Shown: positions 1 to 13,000 of the stretch, one piece after another
How positions within the stretch are numbered: position 1 is the stretch's first letter
Layout: each line of letters begins with the position of its first letter
Source: Liolophura sinensis
Taxonomy: Eukaryota; Mollusca; Polyplacophora; Chitonida; Chitonidae
NCBI RefSeq assembly: GCF_032854445.1
Contig: NC_088295.1
Coordinates: 45,745,385-45,809,384 of the forward strand
Direction of reading: 5' to 3'
DNA: 64,000 nucleotides
Program-made: the position numbers and the translations under genes
Notes under the pieces: model-generated
Seen by the model: only the letters and a program-made list of their open reading frames with translations
Database searches by the model: none
Told to the model about the DNA's origin: nothing

Positions 1-805
1 AACACGAAGTGTATTTATTTATAGAATGAATGAAGAAAAGAGTACACATTTTCTGGTCTGTGATTCATTTAATTCTTCCTCGACCGCCTCGGTGGACTAA
101 TAGTTAGAACACTCGCCTCGAAGCCAGGAGACGACGAGATCAAACCTGGGTCGGGTCATACCAAGGATTTAAAGATGGCACTTACTGTTGCCTCGCTTAG
201 CGCTCAGCAAGAAAATAGGACTGGTTTTCCGGGTGTCATTTTGATGCGACTGGGTGGGGTGTCCTGCCTGGTGTCTTCGGTATGATACGTCAGAGGCGGC
301 ATGGACTCGCCCTGCCACAATAAAACACAATATATTTACACACGCCTAATGACGTAATATGACTGAAAAATTGTTAAATACGACGTTAAACCCAAGCATA
401 TCTACCTACCTACCTACCTACATACATACATACATTTGTTCCCTTAAAGTGTGAGCCTATTTATATAGATATGAGATTTTATATAGATTTGTAGAGATGA
501 GAGATTTGAGACTTCTAGCCTTTTGACCATTAAGCTGGTGGATGAAACTTCCCTGCAATTTCGGCCGTAGTTTATCTTCAGAGTTCGTCCAGTACGAAAT
601 CTAATCACATTTGCACCAATCAGTGCCATTGTACCATGAATTATATAATATGTTTAAGATGTTGTGCATGATTGCAATATACATTTTTGAAAAATGTGAA
701 GTACAGAGATACGTGGACTGAATTCAAAACCGTAAGCCAAAAAAGGATAATAGAATGCGGCGAGTTAATAATGGATGCATAATAATCCTGTCCTCTTTAT
801 TGCAG
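1..805. other. Flank and intron upstream of the first resolved oxidase exon
   Basis: It contains a full-length-looking copy of SINE family B (80-415) followed by an (ACAT)n/(CTAC)n tract. No exon with an initiator ATG that could splice in phase to 806 was recognised. The gene's first exon may be here unrecognised or before the window. Confidence 0.5.
80..415 (+). mobile_element. SINE family B, tRNA-derived
   Basis: It starts with a tRNA-like head (CCTCGGTGGACTAATAGTTAG, then a B-box-like GAGATCAAACCTGG) and continues with a conserved body (GTCTTCGG, ATGGACTCGCCCTG, CACACGCCTAATGACG). It ends with GACTGAAAAATTGTTAAATACGACGTTAAACCC and a CTAC/ATAC microsatellite. Related copies at 3040-3300, 25600-25860, 29805-30040 (reverse) and 57712-58050 (reverse) define the family. 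Confidence 0.7.
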
Positions 806-3800
806 TCAAAGCGAAGCCTCCAGCTCCATTAGTTTCCACCTCAATGGATCTCTCTACACAGGTAAGAAAAAAAGGCCTTTCAAGAGCGCACTTGTTAGTG
901 CGTCTACACCTGACTGTCTATACTGCGAAAATCAACTCGGTTGATTGTTCTCGGTGGCCATTTTTTCCTGCGATACCGTATAGCGTTGTTTACAGGTAAT
1001 CGGAAATGAAAATCTTTGAAAAGGTTCAGTTTTTTTCCATAGTGAAAAAAACCCATATGTTAGACGCATTTCTTGAAGGGTTAAATTTTATGAAATTGAA
1101 TTAATTTTTCTGTAGATTTGTCATTTCCTCTCCTGTTCAAGCCTGTTCAAGAGTGGAAACTTCTTTACAGATCTATATTGGATTAAAACGCAGAGATGAA
1201 TGCATATTTTACTTATAGGCAAGGATACAACAGAGGGTTAACCTGTTCCTCTGAACTCCAGTTGGAGTTTGGCCTAGAACCAAACTGGCGCGTCAGGTTA
1301 GGCCCAGTGATTTGCGTGCAGAGGTGTACATACATCAAGAAAACGAAAAAAAAAAGGAAAAAAAAGAACAAATCAACCCAACTTGTGGTAGTTCATGATA
1401 AAGCATGTGTAGCGACGGACTCAACTTCTATTCTAAAGGGGCTATGACATCATGAGCATAAAGGAAGGATTACTGAAGCGTGTCTAAAATCTGACCATTG
1501 CCTTATACAAGCAAAGCTTTTAGATTACGATAAAAAAAAAGACGGTGATCAGCGATAAATATGCGTAGCTATGGGAAATATACACAAAACCATTTCGGTC
1601 TGAAGTCCAGAAATTTTATCTTCGTCATAACATAAAATATTTGCAGCTGCGTGCTCAATCTTGGCTAGAGTTGTACTAGTACAGCACAGAATTTTATAGC
1701 GAACGTGTGTAAAGAAGAGTTCAGTTTGTATTACAAGTTCAAACCAATATACAAGATTACAGTACTGACATTAAATCCAGAGCAGCGGCGACAGTGTGGT
1801 AATTAGCAGTTGGTTACACGTAACCGGTGAAATACGGCCTCTTGTAACTTTATTTCAGTTAGGATTTTGTGCTAACTGTTCGCACAAATACTTAATTAGT
1901 AGAAATTTACACGCCCCCTAGCAACATGGCTTAAGCAGTATAGGCCCAATTAAGTATTAAAAAAATATGCAGGGATGTTAATTGTAATATATTAGACGTC
2001 ACTGGTCCAGGATCACTTTGTGGAACGCGCCTCTGGACTTGATTATTTTACCCTTATTAACTATGTTATATACTACACACATCCCCAAGTGGAAAGGCCT
2101 TAAGCGCATGCACACTTACAGGTAAGTGTAGAGACAGTCATCTTGGTATCGCATATTTAATTTATTTACCTATGAGAATTTATATCAGGACTGACACTTT
2201 CTTTCCACAGATAAACATCCCCACTAAGGCCTAGTATACAGGCTATTGAACCTTTAAGATATGCCCTAAACTCGAAAATACGCAAAATGTTGTTACGCAA
2301 ACGACTTTTTTAGTATTATAGCTCCTTACAGTTCAGTACAACGACAAGAATATATAATCCTTGATGGGACGGTTCAAAATCCAGGTCGTCTGTTCAAATA
2401 AGCTTAATATCATATAGGGACCTAGGCGTAGTCGTATTCAGTGCTGAACATACACGTGCCCTGGGAATGGCGTGTTTGTATGGTCAAACAAAGAAATGCT
2501 GACTCAGGCAGCCGTGTATACATGTATACACTGCGTACAGGTCAAGTATGAGTGTCTGACAGTGTTTGTATGTAGAATTATAAGTGTAGGTACACACAGA
2601 GAATTTGTCGATTCATAGAGAACATTTATAACACGTGAACAAGATGCAGGACTGTTGACACAACGAACACATTCAGGATTACATTCCACGTTATTTATAG
2701 CCTCGTGACAAAGCAGATTTGCTCGACTCAAAGTCGTGATAAAGCAAATTCTTTCGAGTCAAGGCTGTGACAAACTAAACTCAGGGCTGGGAAAAATTAA
2801 ATTAAATTGACTCAAGACTGTTACATAATTTTATTTATTTATTTGATTGGTGTTTTACGCCACATACTCAAGAATAAAAGGTTTGAACCCTTAATGGGTA
2901 AAATACATTCATTAGTAAAACAACAATAATAATAATATTTTATAGGGGGTATTTTTTCTGCGTCCTGAAAATATCCATAGTCTAAATATAACCGAATCAA
3001 CATCCTTTGTATGTTCCGAGCCTTCACAATGCGTTGACACCCGGGTCGAATCATACCAAAACCTTTAAAAATGGTACTTGCTGCTGCCTGGTTTGGCGCT
3101 CGGCACTGAGAGGTTAGAGCAAGGAAATAGGACTGGTTGACCCAGTGTCAGTAAAATGTGACTGGGCGGGTGTTCTGTATGGTGTCTTCGGCATCACTCG
3201 GACGGCATAAACACACTCTGCTACAAGAAGACACAATATATATACACACACCTAATGATTCCTCTCCGTCATATGACGGAACAATTGTTAAACCCGGAGT
3301 ATACATACATATATACATACAAAGTGGTGAGTATGGCTTCCTCTGTAACACTCCATTTACCGATCATTCTCAGAAATTTTTTAAATCGAATACAATTGTT
3401 ACTTTGTGAAACAAACAGCTTTAATCTTTTTGCCTGTAATTCTATTTCAGTGAAGAATGGCCAGTACGAGTTCACGACCTCTCTCAACGACTACATCCGG
3501 GATGTGGCTGGGTACAAGGGCACGAAGATCATGTGCCGAGAGGCGGGCTGTGGTGCCTGTGTGGTCACTGTCACTGTCTACGACCCCTCCGTCCAAACAG
3601 ACCGCACCTTCAGCATAAACTCAGTACGCGAAGATAAACTTATTCAAAACTTCGATCCGCCATCGTATATAAGTGAAATATTCTTGAGTATGGCGAAAAG
3701 AAAAATTAAATAAATAAATCAAATGCCTTATTCTGAGTAACTAAGTTGGCAAAATGTGTATAGTCTATGGACCAACACATCTTATTTTTAAATCCAGTGT

Positions 3801-3873
3801 CGAAGCAAATTCTCGTTTGGATGAAAAAGGTGTAACCATTTTTAGGCAAGTCCTTCGTAAATGTGTCCCTATA

Positions 3874-3949
<76 letters not shown>

Positions 3950-6013
3950 CCTATATAATTTTGTGGTAAACATGAGATAGTCGCAACCATCTGTCCATAA
4001 CCCTTGAGACCTAAATCATAACATAAGGATAATTATTCATTAATAATTCCCATTGTCATAGTAAAAAACCATTTTGTATTTCGTCTCCCCTCACAGTGTT
4101 TGTGCCCGTTGTACTCAGTAGACGGCTGGCAAATCGTGACCGTGGAGGGAATTGGTAACCAGAGAGAAGGATTTCACCCAATCCAGGAGAGAGTGGCTGC
4201 ATTCAACGGCAGTCAATGTGGCTACTGTACCCCAGGAATGGTCATGAGTATGTACGGGTAAGTGTAGTTACAGTCCTCAGGCATGTCTGGAGTATGTACG
4301 GGTAAGTGTAGAGACAGTCAGTGTGATAACTGTACCTCGGTCATGGTCATGAGTAATGACAGTCAGTGTGGTTACTGTACACCAGGCATGGTCATGAGTA
4401 TGTACGAGTAAGTGTAGAGACAGTGAGTGTGGTTACTGTACCCCGGGCATGATCACGAGTATGTACAAGTAAGTGTAGAGACAGTCAGTGTGGTTACTGC
4501 ACCCCGGACATGATCGTGAGTATGTATGGTTAAGTGTAGTGACCGTCAGTGTGGTTACTGTACCTCGGGCATGGTCTTGAGTATGTAAAGGTAAGTGTAG
4601 TGACAGTCAGTGTGGTTACTGTACCCCAGACATGGTCATGAGTATGTACGGGTAAGTGTAGAGACAGGCAGTGTGGTAACTGTACCCCGGGCATGATCAC
4701 GAGTATGTACAAGTAAGTGTAGTAACAGTCAGTGTGGTTACTGTACCCCGGACATGGTCGTGAGTATGTATGGTTAAGTGTAGTGACAGTCAGTGTGGTT
4801 ACTGTACCTCGGGCATGGTTTTGAGTATGTAAAGGTAAGTGTAGTGACAGTCAGTGTGGTTACTGTACCCCAGGCATGGTTATGAGTATGTACGGGTAAG
4901 TGTAGAGACAGTCAGTGTGGTTACTGTACCTCGGACATGATCAAGAGTATGTACGGGTACGTGTGCTAACAGTCAGTGTGGTTACTATACCCCAGACGTA
5001 GTCATGAATATGTACGGGTAAGTGTAGAGATAGTCAGTGTGGTTACTGTACCCCAGGCATAGTGATGAGTATGTACGGGTAAGTGTAGTGGCATTCAGTG
5101 TGGTTATTGTACCCCAGGCATGGTATTGAGGATGTACGGGTAAGTATAGTGACAGTCAGTGTGGTTACTATACCCCGGACATGGTCATGAGTATGTACGA
5201 GTAAGTGTAAAGACAGTCAGTGTGGTTACTGTACCCCAGGCATAGTGATGAGTATGTACGGGAAAGTGTAGTAGCATTCAGTGTGGTTATTGTACCCCAG
5301 GCATGGTATTGAGGATGTACGGGTAAGTGTAGTGACAGTGAGTGTGGTTACTGTACCCCAGGCATGGTCATAAGTATGTACGAGTAAGTTTAGACATAGT
5401 CAGTTACTGTACCCAGGGCATGGTTATGAGGATGTACGGGTAAGTGTAATGACAGTGAGTGTGGTTACTGTACCCAGGCATGGTCATGAGCATGTATGGC
5501 TAAGTGTAGAGACAGTCACTGTGGTTACTGTACCCCAGGCATGGTCATGAGTACGTGATAGATTTAAGCTACAAAAGCACGGAAATCCGAAAAATATATA
5601 ACATTGCTGATCGTTATCTGGCAAGATAGATCCAGATCCACTTTATTTAAAAGTTATTTAAAGTTAATTGAACATTTAATATCAGACTCCCCTCAGCTTT
5701 ATAAAGATATGTAGCAAATGACACTTTTATCGGGACAACTCTCCTGTTGTGAATGTCATTTGGAAGAGTAGATTTTTTCTGAGGGCAGTACTGTAGAGAC
5801 CGAGGTCTCTATGGATTTTGCTAAGTCGACTGAGGTGTGATTTCTCTTTACTTCAGATTCCTCCATGACAAGCCGACCCCGACCCAAGAGGAAGTAGAGG
5901 CGGCGTTTGATGGCAATATTTGCCGCTGTACCGGATACAGGCCTATCCTGGACGCCATGAAATCCTTCGCCACAGACAATGACAGTGACAAAGCCAAGAC
6001 GATTGACATTGAG
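806..6013 (+). CDS. Oxidase exons 1-4: the two [2Fe-2S] domains
   Basis: Exons are 806-861, 3451-3623, 4097-4257 and 5857-6013. The first begins in phase with [11 protein letters not shown], the N-terminal beta-strand region typical of the family (SF.VNG). Exon 2 carries the plant-ferredoxin-like cluster motif CREAGCGAC (C-x4-C-x2-C), and exon 3 opens with its fourth cysteine in CLCP. Exon 3 ends with [15 protein letters not shown], the first half of the second cluster motif, and exon 4 completes it with ICRCTGYRP. Phases at the three internal junctions are 1, 0 and 2, and all join without a stop. Exon 3's donor is the seed of the tandem array that fills the following intron. Confidence 0.93.
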
Positions 6014-7027
6014 GTACGTTGTCTTTGTGTGAAAAAATGTTGTTTCTGATCGATACATTGCGTAATATATGAGTGTATAACAGTGAGTGGAGGGAGGGAA
6101 TGGTACATTCGGCCCGTCCGGCAACCTGCGGACGGCTGTGGGTTTCCCCCATGCCCTGCCCGGTTTCCTCCATAATGTTGCCGCATCAGTGTCGTATCAG
6201 CGAAACACCAGTCAAATAAATAAATACATACTTTGCCAATATGGTGTGCAAAAATCGTGAGTACCTTGCAAAAGAGTCCGCAGTTTACACTGGGTTCTGC
6301 AATTCCCTCGACCCAGTAACGCTCACCGCCGTATAAGTAAAACGTTTTGAGTATGGCGTTGAATGACAATCAGATAAGCAAATAAATAAATCTGATATTA
6401 TCTTTCCTTGCTTAGCTATAACTGAGATTTAAATCGCAGTAATCAGAGTATCAATGAAGGTTAGGATTAAGAAATATCGTTACAGTTTAATAGCCCCATT
6501 GAAAATAAGTATTTCTTCTGGACTCAACTTTCTGCCCAAAAATTGCACATATTGCCTAAACTTTCTTTTCAAATCAGGACCTAAATAAATTTGTCTGTCC
6601 CCGAAGTGGAAAAGCGTGTGCAAATGGGGCATCTGTCGCCAATGGAGCATCACACGCAAACGGATCGGCGCAGCTAACGTGTCAGGTGCCAGACCAGATA
6701 ACATTCATTGGCCATCACCAGTGGCAACGTCAAATGGTACCGCCCAGAAAACCTGGAAGCCTTGTCAGTCCTGCTGAAGAAACACCAGAGGGACCGTCTC
6801 AGAATGTTCTTTGGCAACACGAGCATAGGTAAGAAAATTCTGATTCTTTTGGTGGTAATAAGGAATTTTTTGTGACTTTCATTGAGCAACGGAATGCATT
6901 TCTGTGGTTAAATATTTTTTATCCACGTATAACACGAAAACTACGCGACAGAATGACAAAAACAAATCCATATATACGTGTGTGTGTGTGTGTGTGTGTG
7001 TAGAATGATAGATAGATGGATGGATAA

Positions 7028-7058
<31 letters not shown>

Positions 7059-10000
7059 TATAAAAGACAATAATGTGGAGTGTAAACCCAGAGCTGTTCC
7101 TGAAAGAAAATGGAGTTTAACAGGTTTCTTTTATTGGAAATTATTTTTGCAGGTGTTTACAAGCCGGATAGACCATTTAGAGTCTACATCGATCTTCATG
7201 GCATTGACGAACTGTATAAACGAGAGGTATGCGCCGTTCTACTTTTCAGTCTACTCAGTAAGTTTTATGCGGAGTTGATCCGAAATTATCTTAGCCGAAG
7301 CCTTACAACAAATTCGCAGTATTTTGTTGAAACTTGACATGACAAAGTTATAGGTGAAATACTGCATTAATAATTATACCAGCGAAGGGGAATTCAGATC
7401 ATCACTAGTAAAGAGAATATAAGGCACAAGTTGTCCATCATATTCCGATCATTTTGAACAAGTGCCGAAAATGTCTTTCTTTATTATTTCCCGAAGGTAT
7501 CAGACTGCGTCACTATTGGAGCCAATCACAGCCTCTCTTCTTTGGAACGCACTCTTGGAGAACTGTCCAGTCAGCATGAAGGATACACATATTTCAGCGC
7601 GCTACAACAGCACATCATGAAAATTGGCAACATGCCAATGAGAAATGTAAGTATCTTAATCAAACGCTGGTTTTGAACTATCCGGGCGATTCAGTTTATC
7701 CAAACCGCATAAATTCGTTATTAATTCTGGATTGATATTACATTTTGTAAATTCCTTAAATTAGTCCTTGCCACATATTAGATTTCATAAATTCCTTCAT
7801 TTGTTTGTTGGATTGATGTTTTACACCGTATTAAAAATTCCTTCGTCGTTGGCAACCCATGTTAGATTATATAAATGTCTTATTAATCCCATAAGATTTT
7901 AATAAATTCCTTACTAGTTCATAACCCGCATGAGATAAAGAGAGAGAATTATTGGCATGTTCTTTATCTAATTTTAGCTTATGTCATTACCACGAGATTA
8001 AAGTGTAAATTAAAATAACGTAAAATACGTTGGTTAGGTAATGTTTATCTTAAGTGTGGTCATGCAATGTTGCAAGCAGCTAAACCAAGTGAGCATTAAA
8101 TTATATGTTTAAGGATATCAAACTTAACAACAGTTTTATTTTGTGAGCTTTATTAGTAGATAGTGAACGGTAAAAACTCTCTTCTTGGCCTTCAGATTTG
8201 TCTCAAATTGTTTTGTTGTTGTTGTTGCCCTGACAGGCCGGAAGCTGGGCGGGAAACATGATGATCAAGCAAGCTCATAATGACTTCCCGTCTGATCTGT
8301 TCGTCATGATGGAGTCGGCTGGAGCTCATGTGGAGATTCTTGGTAAGGAAAAACATAATATTAATATTTCTCAATAAAGTTTAAAGTTTACTGCATTTGC
8401 CATAAAGATGTATTCATATTTGATTTAACGCTGATTACATAATGGGAAAACATCCCCAGTATTACTGTCTACCTGAAAAATAATGTTTTTCTGAAGAGTC
8501 TTCTCGCCAATGAATTAGAAGATTTGACGTTCAACTGCATTAATACATTCATTTGTCTTGTTGTTCTGTATTCGTCGTCATGTGACTGAAAAATTGTTGA
8601 GGACGACGTTAAACCCCAAGCACTCACTCACTCACTCACTCACTCACTCTTGGTCTGTAAGCAAATATTTTGAGACCAGTGGCCGATTCCATAAAACCTT
8701 TTCCGACTGAAAATTTAAAAACTATACGATGATTAGTTTTTCGTACTAGAAGTTGAAATTTGGACACCTTTGTCTTAAGATAACATTGATGAGATGAACA
8801 AAAAATTCTAAAGCCGAAAATAAGCTTTAGGGTCGTATTTCAAATTTTGACTTGAAAGTCAGACAAGTCAGAAATGGATTTTCGAAATTGGCCACAGTAG
8901 CCTAGCCCTGGCTTAAAAGCAGCATTGATGTCTTGTAGATTTTCGGATGCTCACAAAATGATTGCTACGTAAGGTGAGAGTTTCAAAACAGTTAAAACGT
9001 TACGGTTATGTGCTTTGAATTTCGAGGTCAGTCTTCAGTCAAATTCGGACACATTCCGACATATTGGAAATATGTTTAATACATGGCTTGTAATGGATAC
9101 ACAGAGGATACACACGGTAATCTCATACATTTATTGTGCACCTCTGCAGACGCCCTGACGGACTCCCGGCGCGCCTACCCGATGGTGGACGTGATGACGA
9201 TGAACATGACCGGGAAGGTGGTGCTGGCCCTCAAACTCTTCAAACAGGACGACAAGGACCACTTCCGCTCCTTCAAAGTCATGCCTCGTTCTCAGGTGAA
9301 AACATTTAACATCGTACTGTAGAAAGTCACCGCTACAGACTTCGTCTTGCAATATTGTAATATTGCACAAACAAAGAAATAAATAGTAATAGAGACTAGG
9401 ATCAAACGGATGAAGTAAAATGTTTATTTGGATTTCAGTACAAATTTCTATACAGTGAGCGTTGTGTTTATAGATGTAAACTTTTCTTTCAAAAAGGGAA
9501 AAAAACATATTTGGCTCACAAAAGCTTTTAAGAGCATTGTGTTACATTGTTTTTATTTAACCGTCTTTACTGGCTTACAGAATGCACACGCTTACGTTAA
9601 TGCTGGATTTCGCTTCAAGCTGGGTGGGCCAAACAAACAAGTTCTGGGGAAACCCTCCATTGTGTTTGGCGGAATCAATGCTACATTCGTAAGTGGTCAC
9701 AATTGTGTTGATTACCCAATGCTACATTCGTAAGTGGTCACAATTGTGTTGATTACCCAATACTACAATCGTAAGTGATCACAATTGTATTGATTACCAA
9801 ATGGTGAAAGTGCTACATTCGCAAGTGATCACAATTGATGTTGATTACCAAATGGTGAAAGTGCTACATTCGTAAGTGATCACAATTGTGTTGATTACCC
9901 AATGCTGCATTCGTAAGTGGTCACAATTGTGTTGATTACCCAATGCTACATTCGTAAGTGGTCACAATTGTGTTGATTACCCAATACTACAATCGTAAGT

Positions 10001-13000
10001 GATCACAATTGTATTGATTACCAAATGGTGAAAGTGCTACATTCGCAAGTGATCACAGCTGATGTTGAATACCAAATGGTGAAAGTGCTACATTCGTAAG
10101 TGATCACAATTTGTGTTGATTACCAAATGGTGAAAGTGCTACATTCGTAAGTGAGCACAATTGGTAAGTGGTCACAATTTGTGTTGATTACCAAATGGTG
10201 AAAGTGCTACTTTCGCATGTGGTTGTTTTCGTGTTTTTTTGAAAATAAGCACGGTAGCGTTACATTCGTAGGTGTGTTGATTGCCTAATTGTTAATGTGA
10301 TCATGGCAACGCAGCATTCGTAAATGGTCGTATTTTGTGTTGATTGCCAAATGATGAAAGTGAAATGACACCGCTACAGTCCTAAGTGGTCAGTTCTTGC
10401 GTTGGTTATAAATGTCTTGTTTTTAATTTTGTCAACAGTATGATTGCAAAGCATTTTCCAGGCTAAAGTTATGTAATGTCAAACGTTCATTTGTTGCGAG
10501 GACATATTGACCTTAATGATGATGTAACCTTGTACACGGTTGTCTGTTTTTCACACATTTCTTCGACAGAACCACGCTGTGAAGACAGAAAACTTCCTAA
10601 CAGGGAAATTTTTACAGAAACCGGATGTTATTAAACGTAAGTAAGGTGTGAAATGTATGGAAATTTTAATCATTGTTCTTTTGGAAGCAATAACTGCTCA
10701 TGCCTGAATTATTTCTGACGTCATGACAAACATTTTCGTTTATCATTATTAGGCATGGCCATGTCTAATATCAAGGTTACACAGACAGTAAAGCCGTGTA
10801 AATATGCTTAGACATAGATCAATAAGATTGGTTTTTAGCCATCGAATCCTGACAATAATTTTAAAGCCTTTAAAGTAAAGCCTTTAAAGTAGTAAAATGT
10901 GAACAATGCATGTCCCGAATGCATTGGGCTCTATCATATTTTTTAACAAAACGTAGTATGGCATAAAATTACTCGATAGTATTAAAATTCCGAGGAAGAC
11001 TGAAGTGTCTGCATTCTTGTAGACGTTTTACTCTGCCATGTAGGCCTATATGATGATTAGCGAAATGTGCATATCACAGTTCAAGCCATAACGACAAACC
11101 ACGCAGCTGTGGTTCAAGTCAAACAATGAAAACCTCTTACTAAAACTTTGGTAATTTAAGCGTCGAGTCTGACATTTGTGAGTTCTTTATTCAACTCTAT
11201 TCAAGACAAGTATCATTATATGAGCTATGTACTATCAATGCTTTTCATGATCTGTATTAACAGAGGCTCTGGTACTGTTACAAACTGAGCTAAAACCAAC
11301 GCCCGATCCAGTTCTTGCGAGTCCAGACTACAGACGAGATCTCGCTGTCAATCTATTTTACAAGGTAACCAGCTTTAAGCTATACTATACCTGGGCATGT
11401 AGCTGACTGTCACTGGAATTTTCGAACACATTTCGAACGATGTTTTTACAGTAAAACTGGTGAGTAACAGAACTGTCCATGCATAATACTGGCAAATGCC
11501 ACCTGGTTTTCGGTATAGGGCATTCAAGGTCTTGATGCTCTTAATGCGTGCATTTATTTGCCCACCATACCGTAAAGCGTCAATGTAACGGTACAATGGG
11601 GATGTCACTGTGATTTATCTGCCACATCTTCTCCAATTATTTCTGTGATTATTTCAGTTCATCCTGGGTGTGAATAAAGACGCCGTCAGCACCCCTCTGT
11701 CCAGCGGAGCGGAACAGCTGCTCCGACCGGTGTCTTCAGGTGAACAAGACTTTCCAACCAAAGATGACGAGTTCCCACTCAAAAAGCCTATTCCAAAAAT
11801 GTTGGCTCCATTACAGGTTTGTTGCCATTTTCAGTGGTAATTGTTCTAGGTTTCTACATTATACTTGTAGAAATAAGCCTTAACTAAATGAATGTAAAGT
11901 TACAAAATATTTTATTTTACTGGATGTGTTATCGTTATTCGCGATTTACATTTTTGAGTACAAGATAGATTTTAATTTAGTGCTGATCTACATACATCTT
12001 GACTCATATTCAAATCCCAGAGATTAATATTTACAGCTATTTGCCAGCAATAATACAGCGTTTTCTTTCCTTTGTTTTCTCCCAGGCTTCTGGAGAGGCT
12101 CAGTATGTGAACGACATTCCCGAACAACTTGGGGAACTGCACGGGGCATTTGTCCTCAGTACTGTGGGTAACGCCGGTATAGCCAGTATCGACCCCTCCG
12201 CAGCTCTGGTAACTTTGACATTAAATATTCTGTACTAAAATCTATGAAATATTCTATATATGAAATATGCTGCTTGCATTTTGCCCACAAGGAGAACGAT
12301 TGGACTGCGGGCCCTCGTTGTCAAACAGTGGACAACTCCCGTCTGCTGTTCATTATCTTGGTGATTTGAGTAGGGTAAATTACGTTTTATTTCTTAAATC
12401 ACAAAAATGCCATGGTAGTTAGGGTGTTTCTTCCCACCATTATGCTGGCTGCTGTCGTATAAGTGAAATATCATTCAGTCAGCGTAAAACACCAATTGCA
12501 TAAGTAAATAAATCGTTCTGTACTTTTTTCAGGCAATTCCTGGAGTGAGGCGATTTGTCTCGGCAAAGGATATTCCTGGAGACAACAACATGCTGGCTCC
12601 CTTCGGAAAGGAAGAGGTGAGTGTTCTGATGACGATTCCACTGAGCGAGTTTTGACTTAGAGGAAAAGGCAACAAATAATATAAGCTTTGTTATTTCGGA
12701 AGAGATGGAAATACACCTCATCAATAACAACCATATTTCCTGACGTGCTGAATAACTATATAATCAACTTTTAGTGTGAAATCATTACAAGGCCGTGGCA
12801 TGCGCCATTTTAGAGAAAGCAGAAATACAAATGGCTAAAAGACAAACAGGGTACACTTGACGTCATTGGCAACAGGTGCGTTCGCAGAAATAGAAAAAAA
12901 TAGCTCACGTTTGGTTTAAAATTTAAACCATAGCGTGGCTTTCGATTTTCTCGGTATGCGCGATTCAGATCACAATATCATAAAATAATCACAAAATTAA

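Noticed and set aside
775-999. Plus-strand ORF starting MHNNPVLF over the first oxidase exon
   Set aside because: It is in the wrong frame. The exon at 806-861 joins in phase to exon 2 only in the frame reading ISFHLNG, which matches the family.
3706-3990. Minus-strand ORF with a long (YI)n run
   Set aside because: It is produced by an AT microsatellite; there is no family match or splice context.
4211-5560. CRISPR-like array of regular repeats
   Set aside because: Units are contiguous without unique spacers, the locus is a eukaryotic intron, and the unit is an exon-end duplication. The same applies to the other arrays.
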